From the NCBI RefSeq assembly GCF_017168255.1, contig NZ_JABFAP010000001.1:2115747-2179746 (forward strand): a DNA stretch of 64,000 nucleotides. Direction: 5' to 3'. The notes under the pieces are model-generated. The model saw nothing but the letters and a program-made list of their open reading frames with translations. It made no database searches and was not told the DNA's origin. Source of the stretch: Agrococcus sp. KRD186 (lineage in GTDB: Bacteria > Actinomycetota > Actinomycetes > Actinomycetales > Microbacteriaceae). The number at the start of each line of letters is the position of its first letter. Positions within the stretch are counted from its first letter, which is position 1. A program made the translations under genes and the position numbers. Below, one piece after another: positions 1 to 8,809 of the stretch.

Positions 1-1515
1 GACCAGTCGCGCCACCGAGTGCTTCTCGCCGTACTCCGACATGTCGATGCGGACGAGCGCCTTCTCGTCGTCGAAGAGCAGCTCGGCGAGCGCCTTCGCC
101 AGCTCGGTCTTGCCGACGCCGGTGGGGCCGAGGAAGAGGAACGAGCCGGTGGGCTTGTCGGGGTCGGAGACACCTGCGCGGGTGCGGCGCACCGCATCCG
201 CCACCGCACCGACCGCCTGTCGCTGGCCGACGACGCGCTTCGCGAGCTCATCCTCGAGCGCCAGCAGCTTCTCGGTCTCGCCCTGCATCAGCCGGCCGAC
301 CGGGATGCCCGTCCAGGCGGCGACCACCGAGGCGATGTCGTCGCTCGTCACCTGGTCTCCGACCATGCGGGCACCGGCCTCTGCGGCGGTCGACTCGGCC
401 TCGGCGAGCTCCTTCTCGACCTTCGGGATGTCGCCGTAGAGCAGCCGGCTGGCGCGCTCGAGGTCGCCCTCGCGCTGCGCCCGCTCGGCGCGGCCGCGCA
501 GCTCGTCGAGCTGCTCTCGCAGGCCGCCGATGCGGTTGAGGCTCGAGCGCTCCGCCTGCCAGCGCTCGTCGAGCTCGGCCAGCTGCGAGCGGTGCTCGGC
601 CAGGTTGGTCTCGAGCAGCGCGAGCCGCTCCTGCGAGGCCTCGTCGCGCTCGCGCTTGAGGGCGAGCCGCTCGATCTCCATGCGGTCGACGGTGCGGCGC
701 AGCTGGTCGATCTCGGTGGGCGCCGAGTCGATCTCCATGCGCAGCCGGCTGGCGGCCTCGTCGATCAGGTCGATGGCCTTGTCGGGCAGCTGGCGGGCGG
801 TGATGTAGCGGTTGGAGAGGGATGCAGCTGCGACCAGCGCGCTGTCGGCGATCGTGACCTTGTGGTGGGCCTCGTACCGCTCCTTGAGCCCGCGCAGGAT
901 CGCGACGGTGTCCTCCACCGACGGCTCTCCCACATAGACCTGCTGGAAGCGGCGCTCCATGGCCGCATCCTTCTCGATGAACTCGCGGTACTCGTCGAGC
1001 GTGGTCGCGCCGATCAGGCGCAGCTCGCCGCGGGCGAGCATGGGCTTGAGCATGTTGGAGGCACCCTGGCTGCCCTCTGCGGCACCGGCGCCCATGATGA
1101 TGTGCAGCTCGTCGATGAACGTGACGATCTGCCCCTCGGCCTTGGCGATCTCGGCGAGCACGTTCTTCATGCGCTCCTCGAAGTCGCCGCGGTACTTGCT
1201 GCCGGCGATCATCGCGTTGACGTCGAGCCCGATGAGGGTCTTGCCCTTGAGGCTCTCGGGCACGTCGCCGGCGACAATGCGCTGCGCGAGGCCCTCGACG
1301 ACGGCGGTCTTGCCGACGCCGGGCTCGCCGATGAGCACGGGGTTGTTCTTCGTGCGGCGCGAGAGCACCTGGCTGATGCGCCGGATCTCGCTGTCGCGCC
1401 CGATCACGGGGTCGAGCTTGCCCGCCCGTGCGATCGCCGTCAGGTCGGTGCCGAACTGCTCGAGCGCCGACTGCTGCTCGTCCTGCCCAGGCATCATGCC
1501 GCCCATCCTTGCCAT
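1..1515 (-). CDS. clpB: ATP-dependent chaperone ClpB, 5' part (3' end beyond window)
   Basis: This encodes the hexameric AAA+ disaggregase that works with DnaK to rescue aggregated proteins in the cytosol. The 505 visible residues contain the first Walker A (GEPGVGKT, about 63-70), Walker B (FIDELH, about 133-138), the coiled-coil middle domain (about 270-390) and the second Walker A (GPTGVGKT, near 461). The gene runs off the left edge inside the second ATPase domain. The chosen ATG follows an AAGGGGG ribosome-binding site. Only 57 bases separate it from the HspR operator, so the usual N-terminal Clp repeat domain is absent: residue 18 onward ([10 protein letters not shown]) already starts the first ATPase domain. 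The presence of the middle domain favours ClpB over ClpC. Confidence 0.95.
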   Translation of the reverse strand, partial: MARMGGMMPGQDEQQSALEQFGTDLTAIARAGKLDPVIGRDSEIRRISQVLSRRTKNNPVLIGEPGVGKTAVVEGLAQRIVAGDVPESLKGKTLIGLDVNAMIAGSKYRGDFEERMKNVLAEIAKAEGQIVTFIDELHIIMGAGAAEGSQGASNMLKPMLARGELRLIGATTLDEYREFIEKDAAMERRFQQVYVGEPSVEDTVAILRGLKERYEAHHKVTIADSALVAAASLSNRYITARQLPDKAIDLIDEAASRLRMEIDSAPTEIDQLRRTVDRMEIERLALKRERDEASQERLALLETNLAEHRSQLAELDERWQAERSSLNRIGGLREQLDELRGRAERAQREGDLERASRLLYGDIPKVEKELAEAESTAAEAGARMVGDQVTSDDIASVVAAWTGIPVGRLMQGETEKLLALEDELAKRVVGQRQAVGAVADAVRRTRAGVSDPDKPTGSFLFLGPTGVGKTELAKALAELLFDDEKALVRIDMSEYGEKHSVARLV

Positions 1516-1571
1516 CTATCCCCCTTGCCGTGCGCGGGCGCCTCCCCCGACGCATCCGCACGCATCCGAAA

Positions 1572-1592
1572 CTTGAGTGGTGTTGACTCAAG
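1572..1592. promoter_or_regulatory. HAIR operator (HspR-binding inverted repeat) of clpB
   Basis: CTTGAGT, seven bases, then ACTCAAG is a perfect match to the actinobacterial HspR-associated inverted repeat. It lies 57 bases upstream of the clpB start. The repressor is encoded in this window at 42618-43052, so clpB and the dnaK operon probably form one heat-shock regulon. Confidence 0.93.
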
Positions 1593-1649
1593 TTTACTCG
1601 TGATCCTGGATGTTGGCTAGGAGCGCCCGTCACCGCGGGCGAAGCACGT

Positions 1650-1727
1650 TGTCGGATCCCAGCTAAGCTGTCCCAATCCCACTTTCTTGTCCCACGCGTG
1701 TCGCAACCCGTCCACGTAGTTGTCCCA
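1650..1727. repeat. Candidate left transposon end with TGTCCCA repeats
   Basis: TGTCCCA occurs at 1669-1675, 1688-1694 and 1721-1727, with a related TGTCGGATCCCA at 1650. All lie between clpB and the first TnsA-like gene. Irregularly spaced short repeats of this kind are expected of TnsB-binding sites at a Tn7/Mu-like end. Function is inferred from position only. Confidence 0.45.
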
Positions 1728-1743
1728 GCGCACACTCGGAGGC

Positions 1744-2456
1744 ATGAGCGGCAAGGGGCTGCTTGACACTGAGGTTCGCTACCTCACGGAAACCGGCGAG
1801 GACGTCACGACGACCGTCGGGACGATGGACCTCGATCGGGCGTCACGCTCCGAGCCGATCCGCCGGATCCGTTCCCATCGAGGTCAGCGCCACTACTCGG
1901 GCCTGTACTGGTCGTTCCGAACTCGCACCCACGTCGCCTACGAGAGCCGGCTCGAGCTCGAGCGACTCCTGCTCGCCGATGTTGATCCCGCGACCATGTG
2001 GCTCGCCGCGCAGCCGTTCAGCTCCGAGGGGCCGACGCTGACGGCTCGATCAGACATGTGCCGGACTTCTGCGTCTTACGGCGTGCCGATTGCCTGCTCG
2101 TCATCGACGTGAAGCCCGCGACGTTCGCGGCTCGACCAGATGTCGCTCGAGTCTTCGAATGGACTCGGCGGGTCTGCTCCGCCCGCGGGCTCGAGTACGA
2201 GGTTTGGACCGGTGAAGCGAGCCGTGCGCGCATCGCCGGGGTGCAGGCGATCGCGGTCGCGCGTCGTCACCCGCTACCGAATCGGGCAACGGTCGAGCAT
2301 ATTGCCGAGGCCTTCCGGCCTGGCGTGACCATCGACGAGCTTGGCCTCGTTGACGCCGTCGGCCGCCAGGGCATTATGCGTCTCATCTGGGAAGGCATCC
2401 TTGATGTCGACTTCGAGCGACTCGTCGACGGACGCACAGAGGTTTGGCTGAGGTAG
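1744..2456 (+). pseudogene. TnsA-like transposon endonuclease, frameshifted
   Basis: TnsA cuts the 5' ends of Tn7-like transposons in partnership with the TnsB transposase. The protein begins MSGKGLLDTEVRYLT and contains HYSGLYWSF and YESRLELERLL in the first frame. It continues as RHVPDFCVLRRADCLLVIDV in another frame to a TAG at 2454-2456. V-P-D-F and D-V-K-P fit the TnsA endonuclease core. Comparison with the second copy at 28458-29167 places the loss of one base close to 2023-2027, just after the codons for AAQPF. The TnsB-like gene starts six bases downstream. A programmed shift or assembly error is possible, but decay is simplest. Confidence 0.8.
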
Positions 2457-2462
2457 GTATCG

Positions 2463-3609
2463 ATGCGTGCTCGAGTCGTGGAGGTCGTGACCGGGTCGCA
2501 ACTGTGGTTCGAGGGCGAACTCGTCGAGGTGCACGAGCTCCGATCGGACACGATCGTGCTCCAAGCTGGCGGGATGATGCGCACCTTGCCTGCGCGCGAG
2601 GTACTCCTGAACGTCGCACCACTCAGCGTCGAGGATGACCCAGCCGAATCGGATCCGGCCGCGGCGTCCAACATTGTGTTGAGCAACCTCACCGATCGCG
2701 ATCGACAGAACCTCGAAAGGCGGCTCCAGGCCGTGGCGGCCGTGATGGCACTTCGCGAAGCCGGCGCGACGACTCGCGGCGCGTGCGAAGAACTCGAGCC
2801 TTCGATGCCGGTCAGCGCACGGACCCTGCGGCGCTGGGTGACGGCGTACACCGATGCTGGCCCCGCCGGCCTTGTCGATCCACGCGTCGCCTCCCAACGA
2901 TCCTCCGTGGACTCCCGCTGGGACGAAGCATGTCTGGCCGTCCTCCGCGAGTTCGTGTTTGCCTCGACGCCCACCATTGACGTGGTCATCGACCGGGCGA
3001 ACCGCGGTGTCGCCGAGGCGCACGGCAAGGGCGTGGTCGCGTGTCCCGCCCGGTCGACGGCGTATCGCCGGGTGAAGGAGCTGTCGAAGGGCCGGCACGC
3101 GTTCGGGTCCGCGAAGCAGCGCCGCTCGGTCGCCGACCGGCCGGTCGGCCCCTTCGGCAGGCTGCGCCCCACAAGACCGGGCGAGTACGTCGTGCTCGAC
3201 ACGACACCACTGGATGTATTTGCGATGGAGTCTGCGACCGGAGAATGGCTCCCGGTCGAGCTGACGGTCGCGCAGGACCTCTACACCCGCTGCATCCTGG
3301 GGCTCCGCCTGACGGTGGGATCGACGAGCGCCTCGGACGTTGCGAGCGTGCTCTACCAGTGCACGACCACGCAGATCGATCAGGACAGTGAGCAGAGCTG
3401 GCCTTTCCACGGAGTCCCCCGCAATCTGCTGATCGGCACTGAGGTGCCCGACGGCGTGTCACAGGAGCGCGTCGCGGGCCTGCCGGCGTGCCTGCCGGAG
3501 GCGATCATCGTCGATCACGGCAAGCCCTACCTGTCCGCGCACATCATCGCCGCCTGCGCCCGGCTCGGCATCACGATCCAGCCGGCGATCCCACACAAGC
3601 CGACCGACT
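2463..3609 (+). pseudogene. TnsB/Mu-type DDE transposase, truncated by RIT insertion
   Basis: This is the catalytic transposase partner of the preceding TnsA-like gene. About 382 residues remain. They comprise an N-terminal small beta domain, a helix-turn-helix region (about 100-150, ending in RTLRRWVTAY) and the start of the RNase H-like integrase core. The first catalytic Asp lies in VVLDTTPLDVF (D246) and the second in IIVDHGKPYLS (D351). Homology ends at HKPTD, just before the usual segment with the third catalytic Glu, because a recombinase-trio element begins at about 3610. The reading frame runs on through foreign DNA. No TnsC or TnsD is found after it. The second, more divergent copy is at 28042-28448. 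Confidence 0.85.
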
Positions 3610-3687
3610 ATCCCGAGGAATCGGTTATCCCGAGTCCGCTGCGGGATCGGCGTGCCCGCGGGGTGCTGCGTGCTGATTCCTCGGGAT
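3610..3687. repeat. 13-bp inverted repeat at the RIT left end
   Basis: ATCCCGAGGAATC at 3610-3622 is perfectly complementary to GATTCCTCGGGAT at 3675-3687. It lies between the break in the TnsB-like gene and the stop codon of the first recombinase. It is the likely recombination end of the RIT element; a terminator role is also possible. Confidence 0.7.
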
Positions 3688-3689
3688 TA

Positions 3690-4709
3690 CTACCTGAGAC
3701 CGGAGAGCTTGAGGATGAGGTCGTCGTCTCCCTTCCAGGCGGGGGCGAGATCCGGGGCGGGGCTGGCCGCTCTCTGGATGGCCTCGCGGACCATCTGGTT
3801 GTCTGCCGATGCGTAGATGCTGGTGGTGGCGATGTTCGCGTGCCCGAGGAACTCCTTGATGTGGGGTACCGGCACGCCGGCGCGCAGCATCTGCATCGCC
3901 CGAGCGTGCCGGAGCTGATGGGCGTGGATCCGCTCCGGCAGCTCCGGACAGCTCTGACGGGCGGTGTCGGCATGCTTGTTGAGCAGGTAGGTGATGTTGT
4001 CCTGGCTCATCTGCTGGTGCCGACCGGCGCGGACGGTGTAGAACAACGTCGCGTCGGGGTCGGGGGTGCCGGGGTGGAACGCGTGCAGATATTGATCGAG
4101 GTGACGGCCGGTCTTGTCCATGATCGGCATCGTCCTGGTCCTGCGGCCCTTCCCGGTCAGCGTCACTCGTCCACGGCCAGGGGTGGTGTCGATGTCCGCC
4201 GGCGTCAGATCCAGGGCTTCTTGGATGCGCGCGGCGGTATCGAATACGACCAGGATGAGGGTGGTGTCTCTCACGCCACGCGGTGTGGCCTGGCCTGGCG
4301 CGGCGATCAGCGCATGCACGGCGGTCATGCTCAGCGCGTCCGGCGACGGAGCCGGGGCGCGCATCGATCGGACCTGTTTCACGCCCAGCCAGACGGCCAC
4401 CAGCGTCGGATCCTCCGCGGCGCAGAAGGCGAGGAACGACTTGATCGCCGCCAGCCGCTGATTCGCCGAGGACGGCGCCAGGTGTCGGGTCTCGACCAGC
4501 CAGCTGCCGAACCCGGCGATCGTGGCATGGTCGATGGCGTCGAAGGTGACCTCGGCCAGTCGCAGTCCTCGTGTCTCGCGCAGGTAGTCCAGCAGCGCCG
4601 TCAGCGCGGTCTTGTAGGAGCGGATGGTGTGCGGGCTGAGCCGGCGGGCTCTGGGCAGGTGGACGGTCAGCCAGGCGCGGACCAGGCCGAAGAAGTCACC
4701 CGAGGACAT
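3690..4709 (-). CDS. RIT element tyrosine recombinase A
   Basis: This is a site-specific recombinase of the phage-integrase family, 339 residues long. The N-terminal SAM-like DNA-binding domain (about 1-115) is followed by the catalytic domain. The active-site set is complete: Arg161 (TAARIQEAL), Lys187 (TGKGRR), His264 and Arg267 (HAHQLRH), His290 (LGHANIATT) and nucleophile Tyr299. Its start overlaps the end of recombinase B by 14 bases, so the trio is probably translationally coupled. It seems intact, but it depends on partners, one of which carries a stop codon. Confidence 0.9.
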   Translation of the reverse strand: MSSGDFFGLVRAWLTVHLPRARRLSPHTIRSYKTALTALLDYLRETRGLRLAEVTFDAIDHATIAGFGSWLVETRHLAPSSANQRLAAIKSFLAFCAAEDPTLVAVWLGVKQVRSMRAPAPSPDALSMTAVHALIAAPGQATPRGVRDTTLILVVFDTAARIQEALDLTPADIDTTPGRGRVTLTGKGRRTRTMPIMDKTGRHLDQYLHAFHPGTPDPDATLFYTVRAGRHQQMSQDNITYLLNKHADTARQSCPELPERIHAHQLRHARAMQMLRAGVPVPHIKEFLGHANIATTSIYASADNQMVREAIQRAASPAPDLAPAWKGDDDLILKLSGLR

Positions 4710-5673
4710 CGGATGCCTCCGCGAGATCGGACTCGATGCCGGTATTGGCGAGTCGGCGCAGGTCGGGATGGAAATCGGCGGCGAGGTGGAAGTAGTACCA
4801 GGTGTGCTCGGGACTGGTGTGCCCCAGCTGCAGACTCAGATACGCCAATTGCTCCAGCGGGTCTTGGCCGGCGCGTGCCCACCGGTTGATCGTCTCGATG
4901 ACGTGCGCGTGCCGCAGATCGTACGGCCGGGGCGCAGCGCCGAGACGTGCCGACACCGCCGAGCCCGCGGCGGCCAGGAGCTCGCCGAACCAAATGCTGA
5001 GGGTCGACGGCGAGTAGCAGCTGCCCGAACGGTTGGGGAAGAACGCCACCCGCTCCGGATGATGTGCGCGGATGGCGGCGTCGTAGGCACGGCAGTAGTC
5101 GTGCAGGTCGGGCGACATGAACACGGTCCGGTCCTTGTGCCCTTTGGACTCGCGGATGTGGATCGCGCCGTGTCCCAGATCGACGTCGTTGCAGTGCAGC
5201 CGGATCGCCTCGCCGGGTCGCAGGCCCAGGCAGTAGAGCATCCGGAAGATCACGGGGATGATCAGGTGTCGTCGCCCGCCGGAGGGCGAGGGGCGAACCT
5301 GGTCGGCGGCGTCGAAGATCGCCCGCAGCTGGGCGGGCGAGAAGGTGTGCGGGCGGTAGCGGACTTGCTTGCCCGGGATCCCGGCAGGAATCACGTACGC
5401 GTCGACGCCGAGGCCGATCATGTGCTTCGCGAGCTGCCGGATCGGCGTCACCCGCCGCACCTGGGAGTTGACGTGCTCACCGGGCCGGGCGACGACCCAT
5501 TCCTTGCCCATCTCCGCGGTCAGCGTGGACTGCCCGGGATGGTGTCGAGCACACATTGTGTCGAAGCCGCGCAGGTGCCGCTCGGACGTGTCGTACGGCA
5601 ACCCGATCGCGTGCTTGAGATCCAGAAGACCCTGGATAGAGCCGGCCAGGCCGGAGACGAACGGAGCAGTCAT
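4696..5673 (-). CDS. RIT element tyrosine recombinase B
   Basis: This is the second member of the recombinase trio, 325 residues from the chosen ATG (MTAPFVSGLAG). That start overlaps the stop of recombinase C in an ATGA arrangement. A longer frame open to 5718 lies entirely within the C gene and is less likely. Catalytic-domain signatures are visible: CLGLRPGEAIRL (Arg), RESKGHKDRTV (Lys), YDLRHAHVIETI and QLGHTSPEHTWYYFH (His and the Tyr region). The gene looks intact. Confidence 0.88.
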   Translation of the reverse strand: MTAPFVSGLAGSIQGLLDLKHAIGLPYDTSERHLRGFDTMCARHHPGQSTLTAEMGKEWVVARPGEHVNSQVRRVTPIRQLAKHMIGLGVDAYVIPAGIPGKQVRYRPHTFSPAQLRAIFDAADQVRPSPSGGRRHLIIPVIFRMLYCLGLRPGEAIRLHCNDVDLGHGAIHIRESKGHKDRTVFMSPDLHDYCRAYDAAIRAHHPERVAFFPNRSGSCYSPSTLSIWFGELLAAAGSAVSARLGAAPRPYDLRHAHVIETINRWARAGQDPLEQLAYLSLQLGHTSPEHTWYYFHLAADFHPDLRRLANTGIESDLAEASDVLG

Positions 5674-6719
5674 GCCCACGCCGCGTTCGGTTCGATGCCG
5701 ACGAAATCGAGGCAGCACTGTCGCAGCCGCTGCTCATCGGCGGAGAGGTAGTGCTTCACCGAGTCGGTCCCGCGGTGGCCCAGCGCAGCGGAGATCACCG
5801 GCAACAGCGTCCCGTCCGCGAGCATCCGTGTCGCCAGCGACGCCCGCAGCACACGGAAACCACGGCCCGTGTCGCGGTCGGCGGCCGAGCCGGCGCGGTC
5901 GAACGCTCACGCGGCCACGTAATACAGGCTCGACGAGGGCGACAGCGCGGTGAACGGCGCCAGAGCGCGCAGGAAGACGTGATCGTCGACCGCCCCGGCA
6001 GGTCGGCCACGGAGGAGGTAGTCGGCGATCGCGTCGCCGACATCGGTCAGCAGCGGCAACGTCAACGACGTCCCCGTCTTGTGCTGGACGACCGTGATCA
6101 GGCCCTGCCGCCAATCGATGTCCCGCAGCCGCAGCCCCGCGATGTCGATCGGCCGCAGACCGGTCCTGGCTGCCAACAGCAACATCGCCCTGTCCCGCAG
6201 CCCCGCCGGTGCGCTCAGATCAGGCGCGTTCGTCAACTCCTCGATGCGCTCAGCTGTGAGAACGCGGACCGTGCCGACCCGTCGGAACACCCGTCGCGGC
6301 ACCGCTCGGGACAGCCCCGTGCATCGGCCGGAGTCCTCGAGGAAGCGGCAGAGCACCCGCAGCGCGGTCACAACTGTCCGCATGCTCCCCGGCCGATAGG
6401 AGCCGCTGAGGAACACCACCGCACCTGCCATGTCCGCGCCAGACAGGTCCGAGATGTCGGTGACGCCGCGCACCGGTAGCCATCCGAGCGCCGTGCGAGC
6501 GACCGTCGCATACAGATTCTTCGTCGAGACCGCCAGTTGCTGGCGGTCGAGCCAGGCCTCGAACTGCTCCTGCACCGGGCGGAACACCTCGTTCAGCGCG
6601 TCGTTGGGGTGTCCCGATCGGGACAACTTCCACTCGTAGCCGCCCGTCCTCGCGACCTCGGCCAGCACCAGCACCGCCTTGCGCAGCAGCTTGCGCTTCC
6701 ACTCCTTGAGGCGGCCTTC
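5670..6719 (-). pseudogene. RIT element tyrosine recombinase C with in-frame TGA
   Basis: This is the first-transcribed member of the trio. The frame includes ARTGLRPIDIAGL (catalytic Arg) and VVQHKTGTSLTLPL, then hits TGA at 5907-5909 after LYYVAA. It continues in the same frame with AFDRAGS, RVLRASLATRML, ALGHRGTDSVKHYLS and a final stop at 5670. A single base change, such as CGA to TGA, would explain the interruption. In the usual H-x-x-R box the first residue appears as Arg (R-V-L-R). The 5' end is also uncertain. Codons upstream of the GTG at 6674 (REGRLKEWKRKLLRK) look coding but run into the IS21 remnant without a start. Confidence 0.8.
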
Positions 6720-6738
6720 CCGATGCTCCGATGTTGAC

Positions 6739-6826
6739 GGCCATGTGAAACTGCCCGTAGGCGGTCACGAGAACTGCCCATAGTTGGCCAGCAGAGCTGC
6801 CCGCTGGTGGCCATGAGTTCTGCCCA
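6739..6826. repeat. Four direct repeats of an IS21-family end
   Basis: Copies of the pattern GGCCANNNGANNCTGCCC start at 6739, 6763 (GGTCA variant), 6786 and 6809, so the period is 23-24 bases. Multiple ordered terminal repeats upstream of istA are typical of IS21-family transposase-binding ends. Confidence 0.7.
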
Positions 6827-6927
6827 CGTCTGCTGGTTCCGCTCCGCGCGTCGTCGCGGTGGCGGGGCCCCTCCCCGGGTTCGATGACGGTGCTTGATGC
6901 CGTGTCGGTGCCCGGGAAGGGGCTGTT

Positions 6928-7323
6928 GTGAAGTCTGACGGAGAGATCATGGAAATTCTGGAAGCGTACGACCTGACCGGGTCGTTCCGGGCCGCTGCGG
7001 AGCTGGCGGGATGCTCGCATCACACGGTCGCCGCGCATGTCGCGGCAAGGGACGCGGGGCGGCCGATCGGGGCGTCGGCGCCACGGTCGAGGGTGATCGA
7101 TGGGTTCCTGGAGAAGGTCGAGGAGCTGGTCGAGCGCTCGCAGGGGAAGGTGCGGGCGGACAAGGTGCACGAGCGCCTCGCCGCGTCCGGCTTCGACGGC
7201 TCGGAGCGGTCCACGCGGCGGGCCGTCGCGGAGGCGAAGACGGCGTGGCGGGCGGGCCGGCGCCGGGTGCATCGGCCGTAGATCGCCGAGCCGGGGCTGT
7301 GGTTGCAGTACGACTTCTGTGTT
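6928..7323 (+). pseudogene. IS21-family transposase IstA, 5' fragment
   Basis: The GTG start follows a GGGAAGGGG ribosome-binding site. The protein reads MKSDGEIMEILEAYDLTGS, then a helix-turn-helix (RAAAELAGCSHHTVAAHV), then RADKVHERLAASGFDGSERS, as IS21 IstA N-termini do. An in-frame TAG at 7279-7281 replaces the Trp expected in HRPW. The downstream piece IAEPGLWLQYDF is still recognisable before homology ends at about 7323. The catalytic domain is absent, so the gene is dead twice over. Confidence 0.82.
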
Positions 7324-7324
7324 T

Positions 7325-7399
7325 TGTCAAGTTGAAGTCGGCCGTTTGAGCGCGGATTTTCCGGCCACGTGTGCACGGATTCCGGCCAGCTGAGCGCGG
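7325..7399. repeat. Unidentified element end with three direct repeats
   Basis: Beginning TGTCAAG at 7325, three related units start at 7339 (CGGCCGTTTGAGCGCGGATT), 7362 (CGGCCACGTGTGCACGGATT) and 7383 (CGGCCAGCTGAGCGCGG). The period is 21-23 bases. The istA homology stops exactly where this block starts, so it is probably the end of another transposable element whose genes read leftward from the right. Confidence 0.55.
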
Positions 7400-7423
7400 C
7401 CGGTATTCGTGGCGTGGGCTGGG

Positions 7424-7756
7424 TCAGTGCGGGTGCTCGTCGCTGCCCGCGGGCGGGACTGGGGGGCTGTCGGCGAGCCGCTCCAGGACCGTGAGGGCGG
7501 CAGCGAGGTGCCCGGTGATGTGGCCTCTGGTATCGCCGTCGGCGACGGTGTCGGCGCGGGCGTCGGTGGTCGTGAGCGCATGGTCGATGCGGCTGATGGC
7601 TTCGTCGGTCGTGGCCTGCCATTCGCGGTCTCGTTCACCGATCGCGATCGTGGTGGCCGTGTGGCTGCGCGTGCGCGCGGGGGCGGGGTCGTCATTGCTG
7701 TGCTCCTCCGTTGGGCTATTTCCGCTGCTTCCGCGGACGCCGCTCGTCGTCGCCAA
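7424..7756 (-). CDS. Unknown small protein near an element end
   Basis: The frame has strong GC-rich third positions and includes RDREWQATTDEAISRIDHAL and HLAAALTVLERLADSP, a small helical protein. I do not recognise a family. The start is unclear. A good ribosome-binding site (GGAGGAG) precedes an ATG at about 7697, but that ATG lies in a different frame. One base lost or gained in the CCCCGCCCCCGCGC tract just after it would join them. The open frame extends to 7756, where it overlaps the preceding fragment. It may be a damaged gene of the unidentified element. Confidence 0.45.
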   Translation of the reverse strand: MATTSGVRGSSGNSPTEEHSNDDPAPARTRSHTATTIAIGERDREWQATTDEAISRIDHALTTTDARADTVADGDTRGHITGHLAAALTVLERLADSPPVPPAGSDEHPH

Positions 7757-7885
7757 GCCACTGCTGGATCACCGACTCCAGCCCCGCCAGCACCACCGAG
7801 CCCGGCCGCGCCGCCGCCACCGGCACCACCGGGGAGAAGTCCACCGCCCGCGTGTACTTCGTCACCGAGTCCCGACTCACTGGGC
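7716..7885 (-). pseudogene. C-terminal fragment of an unknown protein, cut by the IS3 element
   Basis: The frame reads VSRDSVTKYTRAVDFSP, then GSVVLAGLESVIQQWLGDD and a basic tail RRPRKQRK before TAG at 7716-7718. It enters the IS3 element at 7885, so the 5' part is missing. It probably sat upstream of the 7424-7756 gene in one operon. The family was not recognised. Confidence 0.45.
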
Positions 7886-7918
7886 TGTGTCAAGTTTCGT
7901 AGACGATCTCTTTGTGGA

Positions 7919-8809
7919 TCAGGCGGCGATCGCGGCCTGAAGGGTGTAGTCGGCGCGCGCTTCGGCGGGCGTGCGGTAGCCGAGGCTCGAGTGGAGCCGC
8001 TGCCGGTTGTAGAAGACCTCGATGTACTGCATCACGTGGAACCTCGCCTGCTGGCGGGTGGCGAAACGATGCCGGTAGTACATCTCGTTCTTGAGCATCG
8101 AGAACCACGACTCGGCGACAGCGTTGTCGTGGCACGAGCCGGTGCGACCGACCGAGAGTCGCACGTCGAGCTCCTTCGCGAGAGCGGCGTATTCAGCCGA
8201 TGTGTATTGAGCTCCGCGGTCCGAGTGAAAGATCGCGTTCGGTGCGATGCGGCCGTGCGCGTGGGCCATCCGCAGCGCGTCGCTGATCAGCTCGGTGCGC
8301 ATGTGCGCGGCCATCGACCAGCCCACCACTTCACGGTTGTGGAGGTCGATCACGGTCGCCAGATAGAGCCATCCCTCGCCCGTGCGCAAGTAGGTGATGT
8401 CGCCCACGAGCCGCTCGCCGGGCCGGCAGGCGGTGAAGTCCCGGCGGATCAGGTCGGGGCGGTCGTGCTCGTCGTCGGCGGCGATCGTGGTGCGCTTGCT
8501 CGTCCGGGGCTGGATGCCGAAGATCCCCAGCTCGTTCATGATGCCGCGCACCAGCCCCTCCGAGGCGCTGATGCCGCGCCGAGCGAGCGCGGCGAGCACC
8601 CGCCGGAACCCGTTCACGCCGTTCGACTCAGCGTGTATCGTGCGGATCTGCTCTGCCAGCCACGTCCGCCGGGCTGCGGTCGGCGAGAGTGTGCCCTGCC
8701 GTTTCGCCCAGGCGTAGTAGCCGGCGCGAGAGACCTCGAGGAGCCTGGCCATGAGGCCGATCGTGTGGTTGGCCTTCTCCGCGTGCATGAGCGTGAACTT
8801 CTCGCTCAC
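7919..8809 (-). CDS. IS3-family transposase OrfB (DDE integrase)
   Basis: This 296-residue catalytic half is normally made as an OrfAB fusion by frameshifting. The rve integrase core shows the DDE triad: Asp in VGDITYL, Asp in IFHSDRGAQY and Glu in DNAVAESWFS, followed by FYNRQRLHSSLGYRTPAE. The HTH_21 segment (GYYAWAKRQG) is near the N terminus. It overlaps orfA by four bases. A run GAAAAAAG near the 3' end of orfA could be the slippery site. It appears full length. Confidence 0.93.
   Translation of the reverse strand: MSEKFTLMHAEKANHTIGLMARLLEVSRAGYYAWAKRQGTLSPTAARRTWLAEQIRTIHAESNGVNGFRRVLAALARRGISASEGLVRGIMNELGIFGIQPRTSKRTTIAADDEHDRPDLIRRDFTACRPGERLVGDITYLRTGEGWLYLATVIDLHNREVVGWSMAAHMRTELISDALRMAHAHGRIAPNAIFHSDRGAQYTSAEYAALAKELDVRLSVGRTGSCHDNAVAESWFSMLKNEMYYRHRFATRQQARFHVMQYIEVFYNRQRLHSSLGYRTPAEARADYTLQAAIAA

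Larger units (their letters stand above)
3610..6731 (-). mobile_element. RIT (recombinase-in-trio) element inserted in the TnsB-like gene
   Basis: Three consecutive tyrosine recombinases on the minus strand overlap at their start and stop codons. That layout defines RIT elements. The left end carries a 13-base inverted repeat. The other end was not found, because an IS21-family remnant begins at about 6732, immediately upstream of the first-transcribed recombinase. The element is therefore end-damaged, and its third (5'-most) gene has an internal stop, so it is probably no longer mobile. Confidence 0.8.
6732..7324 (+). mobile_element. IS21-family remnant (left end and istA 5' part)
   Basis: The remnant has an IS21-style end with four direct repeats followed by the 5' third of istA. 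It begins near TGTTGACGG at 6732 and is cut at about 7324, where a different element end begins. istB and the right end are missing. It separates the RIT element from its own 5' end. Confidence 0.7.

Noticed and set aside
248..1735. A 495-residue minus-strand frame over clpB
   Set aside because: It is in the wrong frame: the ClpB motifs read in another minus-strand frame, and this one is Arg-rich noise.
5670..5852. A separate small gene for the recombinase C-terminal part
   Set aside because: It is in the same frame as the upstream part, interrupted by one TGA, so it belongs to the pseudogene.
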